From assembly GCF_900291015.1 (NCBI RefSeq), contig NZ_OLKL01000045.1:35550-99549 (forward strand): a stretch of 64,000 nucleotides of DNA. Direction: 5' to 3'. The notes below the pieces were generated by a model. The model was given only the letters and a program-made list of their open reading frames with translations, was not told the DNA's origin and made no database searches. The DNA is from Pseudomonas persica (lineage in GTDB: Bacteria; Pseudomonadota; Gammaproteobacteria; Pseudomonadales; Pseudomonadaceae). Shown here in pieces: positions 34,854 through 42,819 of this stretch (within the stretch, counting starts at the first letter, position 1; the number at the start of each line of letters is the position of its first letter). Position numbers and translations under genes: made by a program.

Positions 34854-34959
34854 GGGCGGGCCTCTGCGGTGGTCATTGGCATGGGCAAGGGCTCGGCAGC
34901 GTTCAGAAGCTACCGATTATCGGGTTTCAAGGGCTGCCCTTGCCAGCCTCAAAACGACC

Positions 34960-35355
34960 TCAGGCGATCTGTGCCTTCGCCGACAACTGCTCGAAGGTGC
35001 TTTCGTCCAGCGCATCCTCCTGCTCGTCCAGCACCTGGCGTGGGTGCTCGAAGCCGGGGATGCTGCTGTCGATCAGGCTCATCAGCCGCGAACCGCGCTC
35101 GGTCAGCACGAAGTTCTCGCCATTGCCGCCGTCCTCTTCAGGCCGGCTTTCGATGAAACCCCGCTCGAACAACAGCCTTTCGTACTCGCAGGCACGGGTT
35201 TTCAGGTGGTCCAGGTCGCCCACCGGCTCACCCTTGGCGGCCAGTGCCGCAGCGTGCTGCTCGGCATAAGGGCGTGGCGTGAAGCTGTGACCGGCGCCGT
35301 TCTGCACCTCGTGCAACAAACGCTCGATCAGGTCCCAGTCGTAGGCGATGCTCAT
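34960..35355 (-). CDS. DUF2513-like protein, possible winged-helix
   Basis: The 131-residue protein begins YDWDLIERLLHEVQNG and has LLFERGFIESRPEEDGGNGENFVLTERGSRLMSLID in the middle. This is the pattern of DUF2513 proteins (first helix, then a wing with LT..G..L), thought to be small DNA-binding proteins. I have only moderate confidence in the family. The gene stands alone and leftward beside the BrnA remnant, in the least conserved patch of the window. Confidence 0.7.
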   Translation of the reverse strand: MSIAYDWDLIERLLHEVQNGAGHSFTPRPYAEQHAAALAAKGEPVGDLDHLKTRACEYERLLFERGFIESRPEEDGGNGENFVLTERGSRLMSLIDSSIPGFEHPRQVLDEQEDALDESTFEQLSAKAQIA

Positions 35356-35431
35356 GGCTACGGGCTCCTGCTGTGGACGGAAGGGTACACAGGTTGGGAC
35401 CTGTCGAGGTTGCCCGGCGTTCCGAAATATC

Positions 35432-35533
35432 TCAGCGCTGGCGTTGTTGCGCTTGCATGTACTGGCGCAGCAACTGGTTGATCCGGGTCTGGTAGCCGCT
35501 ACCCTGCTGTTTGAACCAGGCGACTCCAGTCAG
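35432..35533 (-). pseudogene. C-terminal remnant of a BrnA-type antitoxin
   Basis: Read leftward, one frame encodes VAWFKQQGSGYQTRINQLL and then RQYMQAQQRQR before TGA at 35434-35432. This is the ribbon-helix-helix end of BrnA-family antitoxins (typical form WFKAQGKGYQTRINAVLRAYM). No start codon is available in this frame, a stop lies at 35551-35549, and the N-terminal half and any BrnT toxin gene are missing. So it is a decayed toxin-antitoxin locus. Confidence 0.72.
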
Positions 35534-35559
35534 TTTTCGATGCTTTGGTCATAATGTTT

Positions 35560-35774
35560 GGCCTCCCATCTGGTGGGACGCTCCGGAAAAGGATTACAGC
35601 CGGAAGCGGAAGCGGCATAACCAACCGGCTAGCAAGGCTCGGTCAGTTGCCCAGCTTGGGGAACAGGCTGACCATGAGGTTGGTCCGCAGGGGTATAGCC
35701 ACCGGTCGAAGGCGCTGAACTAACGAGCAAGCACATGCCTCCACCGGGCATCACCACCGCCGGAGGTAGGAAGG
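35560..35774 (+). promoter_or_regulatory. Structured leader before the small exported protein
   Basis: This gene-free stretch has several complementary segments: agccgg/ccggct, ggtcag/ctgacc with an inner gccc/gggg pairing, and cctcc (35738-35742) that can pair with the ribosome site ggagg (35762-35766) in front of the ATG at 35775. It also has five GGA triplets within 45 bases at its left end. It could be a regulatory leader or a small RNA; no known riboswitch class was recognised. Confidence 0.35.
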
Positions 35775-36047
35775 ATGAAACTGCTGCTGCCCATTGCCTG
35801 CGCCACTGCCCTGTTCTGCGCCCTGCCCGCCTGGGCCTGCACACCGGAAGAAGCGACGCAGAAACGCGAAGAGCTGGCCGGGTTGGTCACCCAGTTGACC
35901 GAGCAGAACCCGCAGAAGGCCAAGGAGATCAATGACGAGCTTCAAGGGATGGAGCTGGGGACGGCGAGCAAGGATTTGCCCGACAAGTGCCAACTGATCG
36001 ACAAGCGGATCAAGGAGTTGAAAGAGGCGGAGAAAAAGGCTGAATAG
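35775..36047 (+). CDS. Small exported protein of unknown function
   Basis: The 90-residue product has a clear signal peptide (MKLLLPIACATALFCALPAWA, cut before Cys22). The mature part is about 69 residues, mostly charged helix (EEATQKREELAGLVTQLTEQNPQKAKEINDELQ), with a second cysteine in DKCQLIDKRIKELKEAEKK, so one disulfide is possible. The Cys right after the cut could also suggest a lipoprotein, but the -3 to +1 sequence AWAC is not a good lipobox. No family was recognised. A very strong ribosome site (ggaggtaggaagg) precedes the ATG. Confidence 0.8.
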   Translation: MKLLLPIACATALFCALPAWACTPEEATQKREELAGLVTQLTEQNPQKAKEINDELQGMELGTASKDLPDKCQLIDKRIKELKEAEKKAE

Positions 36048-36060
36048 TTGTTGGCTGTAC

Positions 36061-36157
36061 TGGCCCATTCGCGGGTAAACCCGCTCCCACAGGCTCATCA
36101 CAGCTCTCGAAACCTGTGAAGTACCTGTGGGAGCGGGTTTACCCGCGAAGAAGCCGA
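36061..36157. repeat. REP pair (BIME)
   Basis: Facing REP copies near 36068-36093 and 36124-36150, between convergent genes. Confidence 0.9.
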
Positions 36158-36172
36158 CCCCGTTACCGGGGC

Positions 36173-37495
36173 TTACTCGGCAGCAGGCTTGCGCTTCTTC
36201 AGCGGCGCCAGGCCGTCAGCGCTGGCCAGCGGTGCGTTGGCCTTTGGCTTGGCGGTTGGCTTGCGCTTGGCGGCCGCCTTCTTGTCCCCGGTCTTCTTCT
36301 CGACCTTTTTCTTCTTGCTGCCAGCCGCCTTGCCCGAGGCCTTGACCTTCTTCGGCCCGTTGTAGGTGCCCTTGACTTCCTTGATCACCCGGCGCTCGAA
36401 CTGCTGCTTGAGGTAGCGCTCGACGCTCGACATCAGGTTCCAGTCGTTGTGGGTGATCAGCGAGATCGCCAGGCCTTCGCCACCGGCACGGCCGGTACGG
36501 CCCACACGGTGCACGTACTCGTCACCGCTACGCGGCATGTCGAAGTTGATCACCAGGTCCAGGCCGTCGATGTCCAGGCCACGGGCCGCCACATCGGTGG
36601 CCACCAGCACCTTGGAGCTACCCTGCTTGAAGCGCTCCAGGGCCAGCTTGCGGTCCTTCTGGTCCTTCTCTCCGTGCAGCACGAAGGCCTTCACGTCCTT
36701 GGCCACCAGGTGGCCGTAGATGCGGTCGGCCAGGGCGCGGGTGTTGGTGAAGATGATCGCCTTGTCGAAGGTTTCGTTGGCCAGCAGCCACTGCACGATC
36801 TGCTCTTTGTGCTGGTCGTGGTCGGCGGTGATGATCTGCTGACGGGTGCCTTCGGCCAGTTGCGAGACGCTGTTGAGCATCAGGTGCTCAGGGTCTTTCA
36901 GTACCTTGCCGATGATGTCGCGCAGGGCCGCACCACCGGTGGTGGCGGAGAACAGCAGGGTCTGCTGGCGGTTCTCGCACTCCTTGCACAGGCGCTCCAT
37001 GTCTTCGGCGAAGCCCATGTCGAGCATGCGGTCGGCTTCGTCGAGGATCAGCACCTGCACGTGGGACAGGTCGAGGTTGCCGGCGTTGAGCTGCTCGAGC
37101 AGGCGTCCCGGGGTGCCGATCAGCACATCCGGCACCTTGCGCAGCATGGCGGCCTGTTCCTTGAAATCTTCACCGCCGGTGACCAGGCCCGACTTGATGT
37201 AGGTGAACTGCGAGAACAGCTGTACCTGCTTGAGGGTCTGCTGGGCCAGTTCACGCGTCGGCAGCAGGATCAGCGCGCGGATCTCCACGCGGCGCTCGCG
37301 CAGGTCGACCAGGCGGTTGAGCAGCGGCAGCACGAAGGCTGCGGTCTTGCCGCTGCCGGTCTGCGCAGTCACGCGCAGGTCACGCCCTTGCAGGGCCAGG
37401 GGGATGGCCGCGGCCTGCACCGGGGTTGGCTCGACAAAGTTAAGCTCGGCCACGGCTTTAAGCAGGCGTTCATGCAGGGCGAATTGGGAGAACAC
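36173..37495 (-). CDS. DEAD-box RNA helicase, SrmB-like
   Basis: The 440-residue helicase contains the Q motif (FVEPTPVQAAAIP), motif I AQTGSGKT, PTRELA, DEAD in LILDEADRMLDMGF, SAT, and the C-terminal-domain motifs ATDVAARGLD and HRVGRTGRAG, then a Lys-rich tail of about 75 residues that likely binds RNA. SrmB-type helicases help assemble the 50S subunit. The start is taken as GTG 37495, 8 bases after GAGG, giving MFSQFALHERLL; an ATG at 37534 is in frame but lacks a ribosome site. Divergent from the MscS-like gene. Confidence 0.9.
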   Translation of the reverse strand: MFSQFALHERLLKAVAELNFVEPTPVQAAAIPLALQGRDLRVTAQTGSGKTAAFVLPLLNRLVDLRERRVEIRALILLPTRELAQQTLKQVQLFSQFTYIKSGLVTGGEDFKEQAAMLRKVPDVLIGTPGRLLEQLNAGNLDLSHVQVLILDEADRMLDMGFAEDMERLCKECENRQQTLLFSATTGGAALRDIIGKVLKDPEHLMLNSVSQLAEGTRQQIITADHDQHKEQIVQWLLANETFDKAIIFTNTRALADRIYGHLVAKDVKAFVLHGEKDQKDRKLALERFKQGSSKVLVATDVAARGLDIDGLDLVINFDMPRSGDEYVHRVGRTGRAGGEGLAISLITHNDWNLMSSVERYLKQQFERRVIKEVKGTYNGPKKVKASGKAAGSKKKKVEKKTGDKKAAAKRKPTAKPKANAPLASADGLAPLKKRKPAAE

Positions 37496-37637
37496 GGAGG
37501 TAACCTCAGGCAAGTGCGGGAAATTCAGTTGCATAGGGTAACGTTTTCTGCCGCCTTAGCCGAATTTCTTTTGGCAACTTTGTCGCCATCCGCGCTCTAA
37601 TGGCGCTTCGTTTGGCAACAAGACTGTACGCAAGCCC

Positions 37638-38939
37638 ATGGATATCCAACGAATCTGGCGTGACTCCCTCGACCTGTGGGGCACCCTTGACCAACATCCG
37701 ATGCTGCACGCGGCCATCGGCCTGGCGGTGCTGCTGCTGATTTCCCTGGTCATCGGCCGCCTGGCACGCTTCCTGGTGCTGCATGGCGCCCGCCTGCTGG
37801 CCCGCCAGCCAGCACTGAAATGGCTGGACGACCTGCGCAACAACAAGGTTTTCCACCGCCTGGCGCAAACCACACCATCACTGGTCCTGCAGTTCGGCCT
37901 GAAACTGGTGCCCGAGCTGTCCGACACCGCCCAGCACTTCCTCGGCAATGTCGCCCTGGCTTTCACCCTGCTGTTCATGACCATGGCGCTGTCGTGCCTG
38001 CTGGATGCCCTGCTGGACATCTATGCCCGCACCGAACACGCCCGCACCCGCTCGATCAAGGGTTACGTGCAACTGGCCAAGATGATGCTGTGGATCTTTG
38101 CCGCCATCGTCATCGTCGCCACCCTGATCGACCGCTCGCCACTGTTGCTGCTATCCGGCCTGGGTGCGATGTCGGCGGTGCTGCTGTTGGTGTACAAGGA
38201 CACCCTGCTGTCGTTCGTCGCCAGCGTGCAGTTGACCAGCAACGACATGCTGCACGTCGGCGACTGGATCGAAATGCCCCAGGTCGGCGCCGATGGCGAT
38301 GTGGTGGACATCACCCTGCATACGGTGAAGGTGCAGAACTTCGACAAGACCATCGTCTCCATCCCCACCTGGCGCCTGATGAGCGAGTCGTTCCGCAACT
38401 ACCGCGGCATGCAGCAGTCCGGTGGCCGGCGCATCAAGCGCAGTCTGTTCATCGATGCGGCCGGCGTGCGCTTCCTGACCCGCGAGGAAGAACAGCGACT
38501 CACTCAGGTCAGTCTTCTGCGCGACTACCTGGCGGGCAAGCGCCAGGAACTGCAAAGCTGGAACGAAGCCCTGGGGCCGGTGGCCGAGCTGTCGGCCAAC
38601 CGCCGCAAGCTGACCAATATCGGCACTTTCCGGGCGTTCGCCCTGGCCTACCTGAAAAACCACCCCAACGTGCACCCGGACATGACCTGCATGGTGCGGC
38701 AGATGCAGACCACCGCCGAGGGCGTGCCGCTGGAAATCTACTGCTTTACCACCACCACGGCGTGGGCGGATTACGAGCGGATCCAGGGGGATATCTTCGA
38801 CTACCTGCTGGCCGTGCTGCCGGAGTTCGGGCTGAGTCTGTATCAACAGCCGAGTGGCAATGACATGCGGGTGGGGTTGAGCGGGCGTGTATCGCAAGAG
38901 CCTGTGCCGCGTCGGCAGGAAGAAATGAGCGAGGCTTGA
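37638..38939 (+). CDS. MscS-family mechanosensitive channel, YbdG type
   Basis: The 433-residue protein has five membrane helices; the last, with GLGAMSAVLLLVYKDTLLSFVASVQL, is the MscS pore helix, followed by the beta domain (NDMLHVGDWIEMPQVGADGDVVDI). The match to E. coli YbdG runs through the C-terminal domain (SGGRRIKRSLFIDAAGVRFL, NIGTFRAFALAYLKNHP). YbdG is a small-conductance osmoprotective channel. ATG 37638 fits the family start. Confidence 0.92.
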   Translation: MDIQRIWRDSLDLWGTLDQHPMLHAAIGLAVLLLISLVIGRLARFLVLHGARLLARQPALKWLDDLRNNKVFHRLAQTTPSLVLQFGLKLVPELSDTAQHFLGNVALAFTLLFMTMALSCLLDALLDIYARTEHARTRSIKGYVQLAKMMLWIFAAIVIVATLIDRSPLLLLSGLGAMSAVLLLVYKDTLLSFVASVQLTSNDMLHVGDWIEMPQVGADGDVVDITLHTVKVQNFDKTIVSIPTWRLMSESFRNYRGMQQSGGRRIKRSLFIDAAGVRFLTREEEQRLTQVSLLRDYLAGKRQELQSWNEALGPVAELSANRRKLTNIGTFRAFALAYLKNHPNVHPDMTCMVRQMQTTAEGVPLEIYCFTTTTAWADYERIQGDIFDYLLAVLPEFGLSLYQQPSGNDMRVGLSGRVSQEPVPRRQEEMSEA

Positions 38940-38942
38940 TAT

Positions 38943-39059
38943 TGCCGGGGCTGCTTCGCAGTCCATCGCCGGCAAGCCAGCTCCCACAGGCTCCGCGCAA
39001 AATTCGAGACGTGTGCAGTACCTGTGGGAGCTGGCTTGCCGGCGATGGGCCGCAAAGCG
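38943..39059. repeat. REP pair, ccggcaagcc type
   Basis: Facing copies of the second REP type near 38965-38990 and 39021-39045 (cgccggcaagccagctcccacagg). The outer flanks ggctgcttcgcagtcc / gggccgcaaagcgcccc are also partly inverted. Confidence 0.9.
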
Positions 39060-39133
39060 CCCCAAATTACTTGACTGACAGGCATTACGCCTGAGGGTGG
39101 TGTTTAAGCAGCCCTTTCCGTCCCAAGGCCGCG

Positions 39134-40510
39134 TCAGGAGAGCGCATTCCTGGTTGTCGAAAGCCGCTTGCTTTCGCGCCCATGGACCATGCAATACAGC
39201 GCGCCAGCCAGGATCAACCCCATCGCCCAACTGATGTCCGCCCCCAGCCACTCGGCCACGAAGCCCGTGTAGAACGACAGCTTCATGAACGGGATGGTAC
39301 CGATGATCGACACGGCGTACACCGCCAGGCTGCGACGATTGAAGCATCCGTAACGCCCCTTGGCGTCATACAGCGCCCCCACATCATAGTGGCCGCGGCA
39401 CACCCAGTAGTAATCCACCAGGTTGATCGCGCTCCATGGGATCAACAGGTACAGCTGGCCGATCAGGATGTCGGCAAAGAACGTATCGAAATTGTACTGG
39501 GTGGCGATGGCGATCAGCGTTGCCGCTGCGGTCAGGCCGGCCATTACCAAGGCCTTGGCCGTCGCGGTCACGCGCCGGATGGTCTTGAAGGCACCAAAGA
39601 TCGTGACCGACGACATGTAGGCGCTGTACAGGCACAGGACGTTGTACTGGATCACCCCCAAGGCAATCACTGCCAGCGCCAACGGCGCCCACGGGCCAAA
39701 CAACGCGGCAATGGCTGTCGCCGGGTCATGCCCCAGTGCCGAGGGCAGTTCCACTGCCACCAGCGCGCCCAATGCCATCATGGCGAAGGAGCCCAGCGCA
39801 CAACCGCAATAGGTGGCCCAGAAGGTGGCGCGCGGGTTGACGTTGGCCGGGAGGTAGCGCGAGTAATCGGCCACATAGGGGCCATACCCCAGCGTCCACG
39901 AGGCCGACTGGGCAACGATCAGGTTGAACGCGGTGAACGAAAAGCCGGTACTCACCGCCGTTGTGGTTGCCATGTCGCCGGGGTGCAGCAGGATCAGCAC
40001 CAGGGCGCCGGCAAAAACCAGCGTGGACAACAGGCTCATCCATGCCCCGAGGCGGTGGATGAGTTCGTAGCCGACAAAGCCGATGACAAAGGTCAGCAAG
40101 CCGACCACCACGATGGCCTGGTCATCGCTCATGGGCACCAGTGCCTGCAGGGCATTGCGCATCAGCACGCCGCTGGCGGCGAGGAACAGGACTGCGGCCG
40201 TGACCATCACCAGCAGCGGCAGCGCCGCGCCATGGACACCGAACTGGGCCCGGCTCTGGATCATCTGTGGCACGCCCAGGTGCGGCCCCTGGGCAGAGTG
40301 CGCGGCCATGAACACGGTGCCGATCAGGTTGCCGACCAATAGGCCCAGCAAGGTCCAGCCCAGACTCAGCCCCGAGGCAACGCCCAGGGTGCCGACCATC
40401 AGGGCGGTTATCTGGAAGTTGGAGCTGAACCAGATGGTGAACAATCGTTTGGGCGTGCCATAACGCTCAGCGTGTGGGACAAATTCGATACTTCGCGTTT
40501 CTAACTTCAC
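39134..40510 (-). CDS. NCS1-family permease (cytosine/purine/allantoin type)
   Basis: The 458-residue protein has 12 membrane helices and the NCS1 pattern IWFSSNFQITALMVGTLG near the start, GPYVADYSRYLP in the middle and WSAINLVDYYWVCRGHYDV towards the end. It should import a nucleobase or related compound with protons or sodium; the exact substrate is unknown. The start is GTG 40510, six bases after GGGAG. Both the ribosome site and the first base of the GTG lie inside a two-part hairpin, and a 22-codon frame starts in the loop of that hairpin. Confidence 0.88.
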   Translation of the reverse strand: MKLETRSIEFVPHAERYGTPKRLFTIWFSSNFQITALMVGTLGVASGLSLGWTLLGLLVGNLIGTVFMAAHSAQGPHLGVPQMIQSRAQFGVHGAALPLLVMVTAAVLFLAASGVLMRNALQALVPMSDDQAIVVVGLLTFVIGFVGYELIHRLGAWMSLLSTLVFAGALVLILLHPGDMATTTAVSTGFSFTAFNLIVAQSASWTLGYGPYVADYSRYLPANVNPRATFWATYCGCALGSFAMMALGALVAVELPSALGHDPATAIAALFGPWAPLALAVIALGVIQYNVLCLYSAYMSSVTIFGAFKTIRRVTATAKALVMAGLTAAATLIAIATQYNFDTFFADILIGQLYLLIPWSAINLVDYYWVCRGHYDVGALYDAKGRYGCFNRRSLAVYAVSIIGTIPFMKLSFYTGFVAEWLGADISWAMGLILAGALYCMVHGRESKRLSTTRNALS

Positions 40511-40557
40511 GCCGGTCTCCCGATTTTATTTTCATGATTATCGGGTAGGTACCGGCG
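40510..40557 (-). promoter_or_regulatory. Hairpin over the ribosome site of the NCS1 permease
   Basis: In the leftward RNA, CGCCGGU (40557-40551) pairs with ACCGGCG (40516-40510), and inside that CCCGAU (40545-40540) pairs with AUCGGG (40524-40519). The Shine-Dalgarno GGGAG overlaps the inner stem, and the outer stem ends on the first base of the GTG start. Confidence 0.6.
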
Positions 40558-40582
40558 GGTTTTGGGTTCAGTAACGAACGCG

Positions 40583-41464
40583 TCATAGCTGACTGCGCCA
40601 TGGCTTGCTTGATAACGTCAGGGTACCCAGGCGGCTCAGCCACACCGACGCCAGGATCACCGCACCGCCGATGAACAGCCTGCCCAGTGGCTCGTGCTGG
40701 TTCCAGATCAGCAAATTGAGCAGCAACCCTACCGGCACATGCAGGTTGTTCATCACCGCCAGCGTCCCGCCCGAAACCAGGCAGGCGCCCTTGTTCCACC
40801 AGTACAGGCCCAGTGCCGTCGGGCATAGCCCCAGGAACAGCAACACCAGCCACTGCACGTTGGTGGTCGGCAGGTGCTGGACATTGCCGAACAGCAGGAA
40901 CGCCGGCAACACCACGATCAACGCGCCCAGGTAGAAGTAGCCAAAGCGCTTGTAGTGCGGCAGGTCGCTGGGGTGGCGAGCGACCAGGTGGCGGTACAGC
41001 ACCTGGCCAGCGGCGTAGGTGAAGTTGGCCAGTTGCAGCAGCAGGAAGCCGATGAAGAACTCGCCGCTGATGGTGTCGAAGCGGATCACCGCTGCACCGG
41101 CCACTGCCACCAGCGCTGCCACCAGTGCCCACGGGTTGAAGCGCCGGTTCATGGCGTCTTCGATCAGCGTCACGTGCAACGGCGTGAGAATGGTGAACAG
41201 CAGCACCTCCGGCACGGTGAGGACGCGGAAGCTCAGGTACAGGCAGACGTAGGTGATACCGTACTGCAACGCGCCGATCAGCAGCATCGAACGCATGAAG
41301 CGCGGCTCGACCTGGCGCCAGCGGGTCAGCGGCAGGAACACCAGCCCAGCCAGCACTACGCGCGCGAGCACGGCAAAGTAGCTGTCGACGTGCCCGGCCA
41401 GGTACTCGCCGATCAGGCTGAAGGAAAACGCCTGGATCAGCGCGACGATTATCAGGTAGCCCAT
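40583..41464 (-). CDS. DMT transporter, carboxylate/amino acid/amine (CAAT) type
   Basis: The 293-residue protein has ten membrane helices. Its pattern (GYLIIVALIQAFSFSLIGEYLAGHVDSYFA, LYLSFRVLTVPEVLLFTILTPLHVTLIEDAMNRRFNPWALVAA broken by loops) fits the YtfF-like CAAT branch of the DMT family. The substrate is unknown. ATG 41464 follows GAGAGG. It lies 72 bases upstream of the NCS1 gene, in the same direction, so both may share a transcript. Confidence 0.86.
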   Translation of the reverse strand: MGYLIIVALIQAFSFSLIGEYLAGHVDSYFAVLARVVLAGLVFLPLTRWRQVEPRFMRSMLLIGALQYGITYVCLYLSFRVLTVPEVLLFTILTPLHVTLIEDAMNRRFNPWALVAALVAVAGAAVIRFDTISGEFFIGFLLLQLANFTYAAGQVLYRHLVARHPSDLPHYKRFGYFYLGALIVVLPAFLLFGNVQHLPTTNVQWLVLLFLGLCPTALGLYWWNKGACLVSGGTLAVMNNLHVPVGLLLNLLIWNQHEPLGRLFIGGAVILASVWLSRLGTLTLSSKPWRSQL

Positions 41465-41540
41465 GGTTGCCTCTCGTGGATCAAGGCCGCGACCTTAGCG
41501 GGTTGCGGTGAATGAGTTCAACCATGGGGAATGTAAGGGC

Positions 41541-41648
41541 TGTGCCGGCCTCTTCGCGGGTAAACCCGCTCCCACAGGGACACCACAGGCCTCAGGTGCC
41601 GTGATATTCCTGTGGGAGCGGGTTTACCCGCGAAGAGGCCGGCACAGG
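41541..41648. repeat. REP pair (BIME)
   Basis: Facing REP copies near 41547-41578 and 41610-41641, between azoR and the CAAT-type transporter, both leftward. Confidence 0.9.
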
Positions 41649-41669
41649 CACCCACAGAATTTCAGGCAC

Positions 41670-41694
41670 AAAAAAGCCCGGCCAATGGCCGGGC
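41670..41694 (-). terminator. Intrinsic terminator of azoR
   Basis: An 8-bp perfect stem gcccggcc / ggccgggc with a 3-base loop, followed leftward by six T residues, 53 bases after the azoR stop. Confidence 0.9.
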
Positions 41695-41747
41695 AGGTAC
41701 ACCCAAAGGAGCAAAACCAGGTGTCAGGGTTGGGAATTCGCTAAGCC

Positions 41748-42347
41748 TCAGGCCACCGCCGCCAGCTTGGCCTTGGCCTGGTTGATGCCTTTCTCGTGGA
41801 ACTCGCCGCTCATGTTCAGGCCTTCGGCATGGATGAAGTCGACATCGTGAATGCCGATGAAGGCCATGACCTGGCGCAGGTAAGGTTCCTGGTGGTCGCT
41901 GGTGGCGCCGGCGTGGATGCCACCCCGGGCAGTCAGGACGATGGCGCGCTTGCCGGTCAGCAAGCCCTGCGGGCCGGTGGGGGTGTACTTGAAGGTGATG
42001 CCGGCACGCAGCACGTGGTCGAGCCAGGCCTTGAGGGTGCTGGGGATGGTGAAGTTGTACATCGGCGCAGCCATCACCAGCACGTCGGCAGCTAGCAATT
42101 CATCGGTCAGTTGGTTGGATCGGGCCAGCGCTTCCAGTTCGGCAGCGCTGCGCTGTTCTTCAGGCTTCATCCAGCCACCCAGCAGGTTGGCGTCCAGATG
42201 CGGCACCGGGGTCACGGCCAGGTCGCGTACGCTGATCTGATCGGCCGGGTGGGCGGCCTGCCATTGCTGGATGAAATCACGGGTCAGCTGACGGGAAACG
42301 GAATCCTGCTGGCGGGCGCTGCTTTCGATGATCAGTACACGGGACAT
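41748..42347 (-). CDS. azoR: FMN-dependent NADH-azoreductase
   Basis: The 199-residue flavodoxin-like enzyme reduces azo dyes and quinones with NADH. Family landmarks are SSARQQDSVSRQL (phosphate loop), AAPMYNFTIPSTLKAWLDHVLRAG and TARGGIH, in the standard order. ATG 42347 has GGAGG 6 bases upstream. That ribosome site lies in the 3' arm of a perfect 9-bp hairpin, and two tatcgat elements lie further upstream. No lysR gene is directly attached, unlike many azoR loci. Confidence 0.93.
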   Translation of the reverse strand: MSRVLIIESSARQQDSVSRQLTRDFIQQWQAAHPADQISVRDLAVTPVPHLDANLLGGWMKPEEQRSAAELEALARSNQLTDELLAADVLVMAAPMYNFTIPSTLKAWLDHVLRAGITFKYTPTGPQGLLTGKRAIVLTARGGIHAGATSDHQEPYLRQVMAFIGIHDVDFIHAEGLNMSGEFHEKGINQAKAKLAAVA

Positions 42348-42353
42348 GGGGTG

Positions 42354-42389
42354 CCTCCATCGGCAAAAAGGGTTGCGATTCGATGGAGG
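42354..42389 (-). promoter_or_regulatory. Hairpin over the ribosome site of azoR
   Basis: In the leftward RNA CCUCCAUCG (42389-42381) pairs perfectly with CGAUGGAGG (42362-42354) around an 18-base loop. GGAGG of the second arm is the Shine-Dalgarno sequence. It could mask translation, or at DNA level act as an operator. Confidence 0.55.
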
Positions 42390-42406
42390 TGAGATTAAGG
42401 CTTGAC

Positions 42407-42448
42407 CTATCGATAAAAAAGCGTAAAAAGTGGGTTCAATCTATCGAT
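42407..42448. promoter_or_regulatory. Paired CTATCGAT elements upstream of azoR
   Basis: CTATCGAT occurs at 42407-42414 and 42441-42448, 34 bases apart, in an AT-rich stretch where the azoR promoter should lie. The first is part of the palindrome TATCGATA. They may be half-sites of a regulator. Confidence 0.35.
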
Positions 42449-42456
42449 TTATCAGT

Positions 42457-42771
42457 TTATTCTGCACTGCAGTTCAAGGCGATCCGTAGTTTGATGATCT
42501 GCCGGTTGAACTTGGCGGTGACATCGACGCTTTTCCCGGCCGGTACGTTCACCCGGCGCACCCGTGGTGCCTCCGGGCCGTTGCGGAAGGTCACCTTGCA
42601 CGCCGCCGCTACCTGCCCATAGTTGTTCAGGGTGATGGCGCCAATGTCGTAGGCCGTGTCATAGGCGGTGTAGTCGAGCTTGACCCCGGTCAGCTCCTTC
42701 TCCACATCGATGGGATAAGCCATGGCCCCGAGGGGCAGGCACATCAGTATTGCCGCACAACATTTCTTCAT
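42457..42771 (-). CDS. Conserved exported protein of unknown function
   Basis: The 104-residue product has a signal peptide (MKKCCAAILMCLPLGAMA). The mature 86 residues look like a beta-sandwich (VKLDYTAYDTAYDIGAITLNNYG, KVTFRNGPEAPRVRRVNVPAGKSVDVTAKF) with two cysteines that could pair. Similar pseudomonad proteins are sometimes mislabelled 3-phosphoglycerate kinase; there is no basis for that here. AAGGAGAG precedes ATG 42771. It is divergent from the LysR gene at 42820. Confidence 0.8.
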   Translation of the reverse strand: MKKCCAAILMCLPLGAMAYPIDVEKELTGVKLDYTAYDTAYDIGAITLNNYGQVAAACKVTFRNGPEAPRVRRVNVPAGKSVDVTAKFNRQIIKLRIALNCSAE

Positions 42772-42819
42772 GGGCCGCTCTCCTTGAAAGAGCGCAGCTT
42801 AGGACAACAGGAGCGAAAG

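Noticed and set aside
34960..35533. Intact toxin-antitoxin pair from the DUF2513-like gene and the BrnA fragment
   Set aside because: The BrnA fragment lacks its start and N-terminal half, and the DUF2513-like protein does not resemble BrnT or other RelE-fold toxins.
35560..35640. RsmY/RsmZ-type small RNA
   Set aside because: The run of GGA triplets is suggestive, but there is no clear promoter, no terminator and no upstream GacA box that I can see; kept only as a structured leader.
35736..35745. tRNA or tmRNA 3' end (gcctccacc) as an attachment site
   Set aside because: The match is under ten bases, ends in ccg instead of cca, and no matching T-arm, direct repeat or integrase exists.
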